From an uncultured Hyphomicrobiales bacterium (GTDB lineage Bacteria > Pseudomonadota > Alphaproteobacteria > Rhizobiales > Xanthobacteraceae), in assembly GCA_903929045.1 (NCBI GenBank), contig CAIYTE010000027.1:1-36459 (forward strand): a stretch of DNA of 36,459 bases. The letters run 5' to 3'. The translations under genes were made by a program, and so were the position numbers. Of the stretch, positions 7,340 through 14,738 are shown one piece after another. The notes beneath the pieces are model-generated. The model made no database searches, was not told the DNA's origin, and saw only the letters and a list, made by a program, of their open reading frames with translations. Within the stretch, counting starts at the first letter, position 1; each line of letters opens with the position of its first letter.

Positions 7340-9727
7340 ATGCAGAACCAGGACAAGATCGCCGCCCTCGCTGCCTTGGAGCGCAAGACGCTCTGGCTTG
7401 CGAGCTGGATGATCCACAACGCCAACCATGTCCGCGAGAACACCGACGGGCTGAAGGTCGGCGGCCATCAGGCCTCAAGCGCATCGCTCGCGACCATCAT
7501 GACCGCGCTCTATTTCGACGTGCTGCGGCCGCAGGACCGTGTCGCGGTCAAGCCGCACGCCTCACCGATCTATCATTCGATCCAGTATCTGCTCGGCAAG
7601 CAGACGCAGGACAAGCTTGAGAACTTCCGCGGCTACAAAGGCGCGCAGAGTTATCCGTCGCGCACCAAGGACACCGACGACGTCGACTTCTCGACCGGCT
7701 CGGTTGGCTTGGGCGTGGCGCAGACCTTGTTCTCGTCGCTGGTGCAGGACTACGTGCGCGCGCATGGCTGGGGTCTCGACCGCGCGGAAGGCCGCACCAT
7801 CGCGCTGGTCGGCGACGCCGAACTCGACGAAGGCAACATCTTCGAAGCCTTGCTCGAAGGCTGGAAGCACGGCCTGCGCAATTGCTGGTGGGTGATCGAC
7901 TACAATCGCCAGAGCCTCGACGCCGTCGTGCGCGAAGGCCTGTGGGAACGCTACGAGCAGCTGTTCACGAATTTCGGCTGGGACGTCGTCATCATCAAAT
8001 ACGGCTCGCTGCAGCAGGCGGCGTTCAAGGAGCCGGGCGGCGACAAGCTCAAGGCGTGGATCGACAATTGTCCGAACCAGCTCTACTCGGCGCTGGTGTT
8101 CGCCGGCGGCGCGGCGTGGCGCAAGCGCCTCACCGACGAGATCGGCGATCAGGGCGACGTGTCGAAACTCATCGACAGCCGCAGCGACGAACAGCTCGCC
8201 GCGCTGATGAACAATCTCGGCGGCCACGATCTGCCGGCCGTGCTCGAGGCGATGCATGGCGCGCATCCGAGCAAGCCGACCTGCTTCATCTGCTACACGG
8301 TGAAGGGCTTCGGCCTGCCGATGGCCGGCCACAAGGACAACCACGCCGGCCTGATGACGCCGGCGCAGATGGAAACCTTCCAGCGCGCCATGGGCGTGCG
8401 GCCAGGCCACGAATGGGACAAGTTCGAGGGCCTCACCGTTTCCGAAACCGAGTTACAGGCATTCCTCGACACGGTGCCGTTCGCCGCGGAGAAGAATCGC
8501 CGCCTCACCGCGCCCGTCATCGACGTGCCGGAAACCCTGCCGATCAAGATCACGCCGACCATGTCGACGCAATTCGGCTTCGGCACCATCCTCAACGACA
8601 TCGGCCGCGAGGACACCGAACTGGCGCGCCGCATCGTCACGACCTCGCCGGACGTCACGGTCTCGACCAATCTCGGCCCGTGGGTGAACCGGCGCGGCCT
8701 GTTCGCGCTCGAGGAGATGAAGGATACGTTCAAGAGCGAGCGCATTCCCTCGACCTTCAACTGGGAATTCTCGCCGCAGGGCCAGCACATCGAACTCGGC
8801 ATCGCCGAGATGAACCTATTCATCATGCTCTCGGCGCTCGGACTGTCGCATTCCATCAATGGCGAGCGCCTGTTGCCGGTCGGCACGTTGTACGACCCGT
8901 TCATCGCGCGCGGCCTCGATGCGCTGAACTACGGCTGCTATCAGGACGCCCGCTTCATCGCGGTGGCGACGCCGTCCGGCATTACGCTGGCCGGTGAAGG
9001 CGGCGCGCATCAGTCGATTGCCGAGCCTCTGATCGGTCTGGCGCAGGACGGGCTTGCGAGCTTCGAGCCGGCCTTCGTCGATGAACTCGCCGCCATCATG
9101 GCCTGGGCCTTCGCCTACATTCAGAAGGACGGCAAGGAGACCGATCAGGACTGGCTGCGCGATGAGACCGGCGGCTCGGTCTATCTGCGGCTGTCGACGC
9201 GGCCCGTAGAGCAGATCCAGCGCGAGATGACGCCGGAGCTCCGCCAGGGCATCGTCGACGGCGCCTACTGGCTGCGCAAGCCGGGCCCGAACGCGCAGGT
9301 GATCGTCGCTTACTCGGGCGCCATTGCGCCGGAAGCCATCGAGGCCATTGGCCTGATGGCGGAAGACCGCCGCGACGTCGGCTTGCTGGCGGTGACGTCA
9401 GCCGACCGCCTCAACGCCGGCTGGACCGCCGCGCAGCGCGCCCGCGAGCGCGGCCTCGTTCATGCGCGCTCGCACATCGAAACCTTGCTCGATGAGGTGC
9501 CGCAGAGTTGCGGCATCGTCACCGTGGTTGACGCGCATCCGGCGACCTTGGCATGGCTCGGTTCGGTCAACGGCAACCGCACGCGCGCGTTGGGTGTCGA
9601 ACACTTCGGCCAGACCGGCTCGCTCGCCGACCTGTACCGGCACTACGGCATCGATGCGAATTCCATCGTCGCCGCGGCGCAGGCCATCGCACCGGGACGG
9701 CCGATCCGGTATTTGAAGGCTCTCTAG
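7340..9727 (+). CDS. Thiamine-diphosphate 2-oxoacid dehydrogenase E1 (homodimeric AceE/MdeB type) or transketolase-like enzyme
   Basis: 795-residue ThDP enzyme. The N-terminal half has the layout of homodimeric pyruvate dehydrogenase E1: GHQASSASLATIMTALYFDV, KPHASPIYHSIQYLLG, and the ThDP/Mg motif beginning GDAELDEGN (Asp159) and closing at DYN (Asn189). The C-terminal half carries the pyrimidine-binding domain (IELGIAEMNLFIMLSALGLS) and the transketolase C-terminal domain. Length is between transketolase (about 660) and AceE (about 890). The divergent Lrp-type gene suggests control by an amino-acid-related ligand, as for the 2-oxobutyrate E1 MdeB; no E2/E3 or methionine lyase gene is nearby. 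The substrate (pyruvate, 2-oxobutyrate or a sugar phosphate) cannot be fixed from sequence. The ATG at 7340 follows a weak AAGAGA ribosome site. Confidence 0.85.
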   Translation: MQNQDKIAALAALERKTLWLASWMIHNANHVRENTDGLKVGGHQASSASLATIMTALYFDVLRPQDRVAVKPHASPIYHSIQYLLGKQTQDKLENFRGYKGAQSYPSRTKDTDDVDFSTGSVGLGVAQTLFSSLVQDYVRAHGWGLDRAEGRTIALVGDAELDEGNIFEALLEGWKHGLRNCWWVIDYNRQSLDAVVREGLWERYEQLFTNFGWDVVIIKYGSLQQAAFKEPGGDKLKAWIDNCPNQLYSALVFAGGAAWRKRLTDEIGDQGDVSKLIDSRSDEQLAALMNNLGGHDLPAVLEAMHGAHPSKPTCFICYTVKGFGLPMAGHKDNHAGLMTPAQMETFQRAMGVRPGHEWDKFEGLTVSETELQAFLDTVPFAAEKNRRLTAPVIDVPETLPIKITPTMSTQFGFGTILNDIGREDTELARRIVTTSPDVTVSTNLGPWVNRRGLFALEEMKDTFKSERIPSTFNWEFSPQGQHIELGIAEMNLFIMLSALGLSHSINGERLLPVGTLYDPFIARGLDALNYGCYQDARFIAVATPSGITLAGEGGAHQSIAEPLIGLAQDGLASFEPAFVDELAAIMAWAFAYIQKDGKETDQDWLRDETGGSVYLRLSTRPVEQIQREMTPELRQGIVDGAYWLRKPGPNAQVIVAYSGAIAPEAIEAIGLMAEDRRDVGLLAVTSADRLNAGWTAAQRARERGLVHARSHIETLLDEVPQSCGIVTVVDAHPATLAWLGSVNGNRTRALGVEHFGQTGSLADLYRHYGIDANSIVAAAQAIAPGRPIRYLKAL

Positions 9728-9746
9728 GCGCGGCCGTGGATAGTGA

Positions 9747-9803
9747 CGGGCCGTCGCCCTTCGAGGCTCGGCGCAAGTGCGCCTCGCACCTCAGGGTGAC
9801 GGA
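9747..9803. repeat. REP family 1, single B-orientation copy R1
   Basis: 57-base copy (CGGGCCGTCGCCCTTCGAGG to CACCTCAGGGTGACGGA) just after the E1-like gene. It is identical base for base to R3 at 10228-10284, on the far side of the GIY-YIG gene, so the two form a 57-base direct repeat flanking R2 plus the nuclease. Confidence 0.9.
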
Positions 9804-9826
9804 TTGGGTTTGCGCAAACGATAAAA

Positions 9827-9915
9827 CCCGTCATCCTGAGGCGCGAGCCGCCAAAAGCGCGTTGACGCGCGTCTTCGACACGCTATGCGCCGAGCCTCGA
9901 AGGATAGACGGCCCC
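9827..9915. repeat. REP family 1, long-loop A copy R2 preceding the GIY-YIG gene
   Basis: Runs from CCCGTCATCCTGAGGCGCGAG to CCTCGAAGGATAGACGGCCCC, with an enlarged centre containing GCGCGTCTTCGACACGC, related to the long-loop copy at 6561-6627. Its last base directly abuts the nuclease ATG at 9916, and its conserved GAAGGA (9899-9904) is the only plausible Shine-Dalgarno sequence for that gene. Confidence 0.85.
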
Positions 9916-10221
9916 ATGGGCGCATTCGTCTACATGCTGCGCTGTGCTGACAGTTCCTATTATGTCGGCAGTGCGACCGGCGACGACCTCACGAAGCGGA
10001 TGGCTGAGCATGAAACCGGCGCCTATCCCGGCTACACCATGTCGCGTCGCCCGGTGACGTTCGTTTGGTCGCAGCACTTTGAGAAGATCACTGACGCCAT
10101 CGCCGTCGAACGGCAGATCAAAGGCTGGAGCCGCGCCAAGAAAGAAGCGCTGATCGGCAATAACTGGGAGGCGATAAAGTCGCTCTCAAGCAGGCGCGCG
10201 GGTCGGCCAAGAACGCGCTGA
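9916..10221 (+). CDS. Small single-domain GIY-YIG nuclease, palindrome-flanked (1)
   Basis: 101-residue protein consisting almost entirely of one GIY-YIG nuclease domain of the UvrC N-terminal/YhbQ type: VYM (5-7) and YVG (16-18) form the two signature strands, followed by Arg28 in LTKRMAEHE and the metal-binding Glu65 in AIAVERQIKGWSRAKKEALI. The expected catalytic residues are thus present. There is no UvrBC or helix-hairpin-helix domain, so it is not an excision-repair subunit. The start at 9916 is preferred over the long in-frame extension to 9553, which merely runs antisense-like through the upstream gene and repeats. The gene is bounded on both sides by family-1 palindromes. Role inferred: a nuclease acting on those palindromes. 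Confidence 0.88.
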   Translation: MGAFVYMLRCADSSYYVGSATGDDLTKRMAEHETGAYPGYTMSRRPVTFVWSQHFEKITDAIAVERQIKGWSRAKKEALIGNNWEAIKSLSSRRAGRPRTR

Positions 10222-10227
10222 TACAAC

Positions 10228-10284
10228 CGGGCCGTCGCCCTTCGAGGCTCGGCGCAAGTGCGCCTCGCACCTCAGGGTGACGGA
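10228..10284. repeat. REP family 1, B copy R3 following the GIY-YIG gene
   Basis: 57-base unit starting 6 bases after the nuclease stop codon; identical to R1 at 9747-9803 across all 57 bases. Together with R2 it encloses the nuclease in head-to-head orientation. Confidence 0.9.
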
Positions 10285-10311
10285 CACCCATTCCTTGCGC
10301 CCAAATCTAAA

Positions 10312-10360
10312 CCCGTCATCCTGAGGTGCGAGCAAAGCGAGCCTCGAAGGATGGACGGCC
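10312..10360. repeat. REP family 1, A copy R4 with minimal loop
   Basis: Short A unit (CCCGTCATCCTGAGGTGCGAG, AAAGC, then GAGCCTCGAAGGATGGACGGC) ending 7 bases before the stop codon of the GMC oxidoreductase gene. Its small centre makes it the cleanest example of the basic family-1 palindrome. Confidence 0.85.
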
Positions 10361-10367
10361 ACAATAG

Positions 10368-11993
10368 TCAGCGGCTGTCCTCAATCATCATCGCCGCGCC
10401 TTTCTCGGCGATCATCATGGTCGGCGAGTTGGTATTGCCCGAGGTGATCGACGGCATCACCGACGCGTCGATGACGCGCAGGCCCTCGATGCCGATCACG
10501 CGCAACCGCGCATCCACCACCGCGCGCGGATCGTCATCGCGGCCCATCTTGGCCGTGCCGACGGGATGGAAGATCGTCGTGCCGATATCGCCCGCCGCCT
10601 TTTCGAGCGCGGCCTCGTCGTCGCTCGGCACCGCCGCGCCCGGCAAAAACTCCTGCGGCGCATATTTCTGCAGCGCCGGCTGCGACACGATGCGGCGTGT
10701 GACGCGGATGGAGTCGGCCGCGACCTGGCGGTCCTCCGGCGTCGACAGATAGTTCGGCGCGATGGCCGGCGCCTGCCCGGGATCGGCGGATTTCAGCGTC
10801 AATGTACCGCGCGACGTCGGCCGCACATTGGCGACGCTCGCGGTGAAAGCCGGAAACGTATGCAGCGGCTCGCCGAACTTGCCGAGCGACAAAGGCTGCA
10901 CGTGATACTGAATGTTGGCGCGATCCTGCGTCGGATCGGAGCGCGTGAAGGCGCCGAGCTGCGACGGCGCCATGGTCATCGGGCCGCGGCGGCGCAACAG
11001 ATAGTCGAGCGCGATGCCGGCCTTGCCGAGCAGCGACGCGTTCATGGCGTTGAGCGTCTTCACGCCCGACACCTTGTAGATGGTGCGCAGTTGCAGATGG
11101 TCCTGCAAATTCCGGCCGACGCCTGGTTTGTCGAGCACCGTGGCAATGCCGTGCTGTGCCAACTGCGCGGCGGGACCGACGCCCGACAGCATCAACAAGT
11201 GCGGCGAGCCGATCGCGCCGGCCGACAAGATGACTTCGCCGCGGCACTTGGCGTTGCGCGGCTGACCGTCCTGCCGCCAGCGCACGCCGCTGGCGCGCTT
11301 GCCGGTGAAATCGATGCCTTCGGCGAGGCAGCCGGATTCGAGCTGAAGATTTTTCCGGTGCAGCACGGGCTTGAGAAAGCCGCGCGCCGCGGACCAGCGG
11401 CGGCCCATCTTCTGGTTCACATGAAAATAGCAGATGCCTTCATTGTCACCGGTGTTGAAGTCCGGCACGGTCGGAATGCCGTACTGGTTCGCCGCCGCGC
11501 GAAACGCGTCGAGAATTTCCCACGACAGCCGCGCCTGCTCGACGCGCCACTCGCCGCCCTGCGCGTGGTGATCGCCCTTGATGAAATGATCGACGTGCTT
11601 GCGGAAGAACGGCCGCACGTCATCCCACGACCATCCCGGCAGGCCGAGCTGCCGCCACTGGTCGTAATCCGTGGCCTGACCGAGCATGTAGATCATGCCG
11701 TTGATGGCCGACGAGCCGCCGATCACCTTGCCGCGCGGATAATTGAGCACGCGGCCGTTGAGGCCCGGCTCCGGCTCGGTCTTGAACATCCAATCGGCGC
11801 GCGGATTGCCGATGGCATAGAGGTAGCCGACGGGAATGTGAAACCAGATCCAGTTGTCGTTGCCGCCCGCTTCGAGCAGCAGCACGCGCTTTGACGGATC
11901 GGCCGATAGCCGGTTGGCCAGCACGCAGCCGGCCGAACCCGCACCCACGATGATGTAATCGAATTCGCCTATCGGCTCACTGGATTCGGCCAT
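10368..11993 (-). CDS. GMC-family FAD oxidoreductase (choline/alcohol dehydrogenase-like)
   Basis: 541-residue flavoprotein of the glucose-methanol-choline family. The dinucleotide-binding motif is at the N-terminus (DYIIVGAGSAGC, Gly17-Gly22). GMC signature 1 is YPRGKVIGGSSAINGMIY, signature 2 is ILSAGAIGSPHLLMLSGVGP, and the C-terminal active-site region includes FHPVGTAKMG (His) and NTNSPTMMIAEKGA (Asn). The length is typical for bacterial choline or alcohol dehydrogenases. The start at 11993 is chosen for GGGGGA 5 bases upstream and because the 66-residue in-frame extension has no domain content. The likely substrate is a primary alcohol, but it cannot be specified: no betaine aldehyde dehydrogenase or other partner is adjacent. 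Divergent from tupA. Confidence 0.93.
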   Translation of the reverse strand: MAESSEPIGEFDYIIVGAGSAGCVLANRLSADPSKRVLLLEAGGNDNWIWFHIPVGYLYAIGNPRADWMFKTEPEPGLNGRVLNYPRGKVIGGSSAINGMIYMLGQATDYDQWRQLGLPGWSWDDVRPFFRKHVDHFIKGDHHAQGGEWRVEQARLSWEILDAFRAAANQYGIPTVPDFNTGDNEGICYFHVNQKMGRRWSAARGFLKPVLHRKNLQLESGCLAEGIDFTGKRASGVRWRQDGQPRNAKCRGEVILSAGAIGSPHLLMLSGVGPAAQLAQHGIATVLDKPGVGRNLQDHLQLRTIYKVSGVKTLNAMNASLLGKAGIALDYLLRRRGPMTMAPSQLGAFTRSDPTQDRANIQYHVQPLSLGKFGEPLHTFPAFTASVANVRPTSRGTLTLKSADPGQAPAIAPNYLSTPEDRQVAADSIRVTRRIVSQPALQKYAPQEFLPGAAVPSDDEAALEKAAGDIGTTIFHPVGTAKMGRDDDPRAVVDARLRVIGIEGLRVIDASVMPSITSGNTNSPTMMIAEKGAAMMIEDSR

Positions 11994-12093
11994 TGATCCC
12001 CCGTCGCGGGTGTTGTGACATTTTGCCGGAAGCCCAGCAATCGGGCCAGCCGATGCCGGCGAGGCGCAATCGCCGCATCGCGGGAGGAGCAAC

Positions 12094-12918
12094 ATGAACC
12101 GTTTTCTGCATGCTTTTATCGGCCTGTGCCTGACCGGCCTCGCCTCAAGCGCGCTGGCGCAGGACCGCTTCATTACGGTGGCTTCGACCACGTCGACCGA
12201 GCAGTCCGGACTGTTCGGCTACCTGCTGCCGCTCTTCACGCAGAAGACCGGCATTACGGTTCGCGTGGTTGCTCTCGGGACCGGCCAGGCGCTCGATGTC
12301 GGCCGCCGCGGCGATGCCGACGTCGTGTTCGTCCACGATCGTCCGGCCGAAGACAAATTTCTCAGCGAAGGCTGGAGCACCAAGCGCTTCGACGTCATGT
12401 ACAACGACTTCATCATCGTCGGTCCGAAGTCCGATCCGGCGAAAGTCGGCGGCAGCAAGGATGTTCTGTCCGCGCTCAAAAAAATTGCCGAGGCCAAGGC
12501 CCCGTTCATCTCCCGTGGCGACAAGTCGGGCACGCATCAGGCGGAATTGCGTTACTGGAAGTCGGCAGGCGTCGATCTCAATGCGGTCAAGGGCGACTGG
12601 TATCGCGAGATCGGCCAGGGCATGGGCCCGGCGCTCAACATGGCCGCCGCGTCGGACGCTTATGTCCTCTCGGATCGCGGCACGTGGTTGTCATTCAAGA
12701 ACCGCCGTGACCTTGTGATCTCGGTCGAGGGCGACGCCCGGCTGTTCAATCAATACGGCGTCATGCTCGTCAATCCGGCCAAGCATCCCAATGTGAAAGT
12801 GGCGGATGGCCAAGCCTTCGTTGACTGGCTGATTTCACCGGAAGGCCAGACCGCGATCACGGGCTACAAGATCGAAGGCCAACAGTTGTTTTTCCCGAAC
12901 ACCAAACCCGGGGCCTGA
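12094..12918 (+). CDS. tupA: Tungstate-type ABC transporter substrate-binding protein (TupA-like)
   Basis: 274-residue periplasmic oxyanion-binding protein. Signal peptide MNRFLHAFIGLCLTGLASSALAQ. The mature N-terminus VASTTSTEQSGLFGYLLPLF matches the TupA/WtpA-like TTTST-x-SGL signature, and SRGDKSGTHQAE is the second ligand-binding loop found in TupA. A strong ribosome site GGGAGGAG lies 5 bases before the ATG. Its permease partner is encoded tail-to-tail on the opposite strand (12922-13620) with a 3-base gap rather than downstream in an operon, and no tupC is present in the window. Tungstate is the most likely ligand by family; molybdate cannot be excluded. Confidence 0.88.
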   Translation: MNRFLHAFIGLCLTGLASSALAQDRFITVASTTSTEQSGLFGYLLPLFTQKTGITVRVVALGTGQALDVGRRGDADVVFVHDRPAEDKFLSEGWSTKRFDVMYNDFIIVGPKSDPAKVGGSKDVLSALKKIAEAKAPFISRGDKSGTHQAELRYWKSAGVDLNAVKGDWYREIGQGMGPALNMAAASDAYVLSDRGTWLSFKNRRDLVISVEGDARLFNQYGVMLVNPAKHPNVKVADGQAFVDWLISPEGQTAITGYKIEGQQLFFPNTKPGA

Positions 12919-12921
12919 CGC

Positions 12922-13620
12922 TCAGTCTCTGCCACTGAGCCTGAGCAGGATAAAGCCGGTCGTGCTGACCGCGATGCTCAACGTGACAAGGATGATGCCG
13001 AGGCCCAACGCCAAGGCCAGTTCGCCTTTGCTGGTTTCGAGCGCAATGGCGGTCGTCATTGTCCGCGTGACGCCGCGAATATTGCCGCCGACGACGATGA
13101 TGGCACCGACTTCCGAAATCGCGCGGCCGAATGCAAAGAGAAACGCTGTCAGCAAACCGGCTTTGCCGATGATCAGCAGTTCGCGGATTGCCTGCCATTT
13201 CGTTGCGCCGGCAATCCGGAACTCATCGCCGTAGTCCTTCCAAAAGCCCTCGGTAAGCCGGTGAACCAGCGACACGATAATCGGCGTCGCCAGACACACT
13301 TGCGCGACGATCATGGCTGCAGGCGTAAATAGCCATCCGAGCGCACCAAACAGGCCGCTGTGCGACAACAGCAGATAGATCGCCAATCCGACGACGACGG
13401 GCGGCAGTCCGAGCATGGCATTGACGAAGACGACGACGCCCATGCGGCCGGGGAAACGGGCTACGGCCAGCAGCGCGCCCAGCGGCGCTCCGATGACCAA
13501 GGCAATACATGTCGCCGTGAGGCTGACGCGCAGCGACAGCACGACAATCGCCAGAAGTTCCGGGTCGCCGCTCACGATCAGCCGGAACGCCGCTGAAAAT
13601 GCCTGCTGGAAGTCCCCCAT
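12922..13620 (-). CDS. tupB: Tungstate-type ABC transporter permease (TupB-like)
   Basis: 232-residue inner-membrane permease of the CysTW/ModB-like fold with about five or six hydrophobic segments. The cytoplasmic coupling helix is YGDEFRIAGATKWQAIRELL (EAA-like loop), followed by GRAISEVGAIIVVGGNIRG, characteristic of TupB. It starts with ATG directly after AAAGGGCCGTC. It is convergent with tupA, so the pair cannot share a transcript, which is unusual for this transporter. No ATPase gene adjoins; ModC at 16379 is the nearest candidate partner. A gapped palindrome (GCCCTTT-T-AAAGGGC) overlaps its leader. Confidence 0.9.
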   Translation of the reverse strand: MGDFQQAFSAAFRLIVSGDPELLAIVVLSLRVSLTATCIALVIGAPLGALLAVARFPGRMGVVVFVNAMLGLPPVVVGLAIYLLLSHSGLFGALGWLFTPAAMIVAQVCLATPIIVSLVHRLTEGFWKDYGDEFRIAGATKWQAIRELLIIGKAGLLTAFLFAFGRAISEVGAIIVVGGNIRGVTRTMTTAIALETSKGELALALGLGIILVTLSIAVSTTGFILLRLSGRD

Positions 13621-13624
13621 GACG

Positions 13625-13639
13625 GCCCTTTTAAAGGGC
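13625..13639. promoter_or_regulatory. Palindrome in the tupB leader
   Basis: GCCCTTT, one base, AAAGGGC: seven-base perfect arms, 4 bases upstream of the tupB start codon and overlapping its ribosome-binding region (AAAGGG). It could be an operator in the divergent tupB/mop region or a leader hairpin that masks the ribosome site. No ModE-type consensus was recognised here. Confidence 0.3.
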
Positions 13640-13827
13640 TTCGCCGGGTATGGCTACGTGATCCGCTTTGCCTGATCGCACTAGACTGCTAGGCTTCGCC
13701 CACGATCTGCGGCACGCAGCACGCCTGCCGCATTTGCTGGAACGCGATTCCGGTTTTGGTCGTTCTCACAAACGTCATCAAGGCGCGGCATTGTCGCGCG
13801 CTTTCTCTTTCAATTCATGGAGACTTC

Positions 13828-14037
13828 ATGCGCATCAGTGCTCGCAATCAGATCAAGGGCAAGATCCTCGAAGTGAAAAAGGGCGCGACCACGTCGCATG
13901 TCCGCGTCGAGATCGCGCCGGGACAGATTATCACCGCGTCGATCACCAACGAAGCCGTCGACGACCTCGGCCTCAAGACCGGCGGCAACGCCACCGTCGT
14001 CGTCAAGGCGTCCGACGTCATGATCGCCGTCGACTAA
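13828..14037 (+). CDS. mop: Molbindin (Mop/TOBE-domain molybdate-binding protein)
   Basis: 69-residue cytoplasmic protein consisting of one Mop (TOBE) domain: MRISARNQIKGKILEVKKGA, SHVRVEIAPGQIITASITNE, LGLKTGGNATVVVKASDVMIAVD. Such proteins form hexamers that store or buffer molybdate and tungstate. The start at 13828 is set by GGAGA 5 bases upstream; an in-frame extension to 13756 adds nothing conserved. It is divergent from tupB and followed within about 25 bases by a secreted hypothetical. The ModC of this locus lacks a C-terminal Mop/TOBE domain, so this free-standing domain may supply the oxyanion-sensing function in trans (inference). Confidence 0.95.
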   Translation: MRISARNQIKGKILEVKKGATTSHVRVEIAPGQIITASITNEAVDDLGLKTGGNATVVVKASDVMIAVD

Positions 14038-14063
14038 CCAGGAAAAACCTCATCCGCCGGATT

Positions 14064-14549
14064 TTGCTCGCAGCCTTCGCTCTCATGATCGCCGTGCCCA
14101 CCGCGTGGGCGCAGGAGCCGACCGGCTGCGACAAGTTCAAATGGCCGCTCGACAAGGAGCGCGCTTTGCTGGCGCATGCCGCACCCTTGGCGTCCGGCGG
14201 CGAGTTGCCGCCGACGCTGACGGCCGCGGTCAAGGTTGCGCTGGTGCCGGCCGCCGACGCGAAATTGCCGGTGGCGCCGTCGCGCGGGCCCAAGCCCGAC
14301 ACGTTCGCCGGTTTCGTGCGCGTTGCCGGTCCCGTGACCGCCGGAACGTACAAGGTCACCATCAGCGACAATGCCTGGATCGAAGTCGTGCAGGACGGAC
14401 AGAACGTCAAATCCGGCCCGTTCAGCGGCGTGCATGGCTGCGACGGCCTGCGCAAGAGCGTGAAGTTCGACCTCAAGGCCGCGCCCTTCGCCATCACGCT
14501 CAGCAATATGGCGAACAAGGACATCGGCGTCGTGGTGACGCAGGACTGA
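14064..14549 (+). CDS. Conserved secreted hypothetical protein
   Basis: Family unknown to me. The mature protein (from about QEPTGCDKFKWPLDKERALL) is predicted periplasmic, beta-rich and about 140 residues, with two Cys (GCDKF and HGCDGLRK) that could pair. Start choice is problematic. The natural signal peptide would read x-RRILLAAFALMIAVPTAWA with its first codon ATC at 14052, 8 bases after an AGGA ribosome site, but ATC is not a normal start. TTG at 14064 (used here) or ATG at 14085 shorten the signal peptide and lose its basic end. Either a rare ATC start, an ATG-to-ATC mutation or a sequencing error is possible. It directly follows mop, suggesting co-transcription; a link to Mo/W metabolism is only contextual. 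Confidence 0.7.
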   Translation: MLAAFALMIAVPTAWAQEPTGCDKFKWPLDKERALLAHAAPLASGGELPPTLTAAVKVALVPAADAKLPVAPSRGPKPDTFAGFVRVAGPVTAGTYKVTISDNAWIEVVQDGQNVKSGPFSGVHGCDGLRKSVKFDLKAAPFAITLSNMANKDIGVVVTQD

Positions 14550-14641
14550 CAGAGACTGACCAAATAACTTTACCGTCACCGCCCGCCCCTGCTACGGTCC
14601 CGGCACACGACGCGAGGCCCGCCGTAAGCGGGTTTTGCAAG

Positions 14642-14659
14642 CCGGAACGGCGCTTCCGG
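14642..14659. other. Small hairpin in the modA upstream region
   Basis: CCGGAA, CGGCGC loop, TTCCGG: a six-base perfect stem about 80 bases upstream of modA. It lies in a 189-base non-coding stretch that otherwise shows no recognised ModE box or Moco riboswitch. It may be part of a leader structure or chance. Confidence 0.2.
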
Positions 14660-14738
14660 AACTGTCGTCATCCCATCGAATAGACCACGCGCGTGGACGG
14701 TGCTTGCCGTGCCGCGCCCGTAGCAATGGAGCGCCCCC

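Larger units (their letters stand above)
9827..10284 (+). mobile_element. Candidate REP-associated GIY-YIG element 1 (A-nuclease-B)
   Basis: A composite of palindrome R2 (A orientation), the GIY-YIG gene (9916-10221) and palindrome R3 (B orientation, starting 6 bases after the stop). Elsewhere in the window the same A and B units face each other across only 6-14 bases (6494, 7211, 15564, 24619), so this locus looks like the same pair with a nuclease gene in place of the short spacer. No transposase, target-site duplication or insertion-sequence ends are seen. The mobile nature is inferred from architecture alone. Confidence 0.5.

Noticed and set aside
9553-9915. Long N-terminal extension of the first GIY-YIG frame
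   Set aside because: It reads through the 3' end of the E1-like gene in another frame and through two repeats; the nuclease domain begins at 9916.
9747-10360. Regularly repeated palindromes considered as a CRISPR array
   Set aside because: Units alternate in orientation, vary in length and sequence, and there are no uniform spacers or cas genes.
10566-11894. 442-codon plus-strand frame opposite the GMC oxidoreductase
   Set aside because: Shadow frame without domains; the minus strand has both GMC signatures.
14550-14738. Moco riboswitch or ModE operator upstream of modA
   Set aside because: The position is right, but I could not match the conserved riboswitch core or a ModE consensus; only a six-base hairpin is visible.
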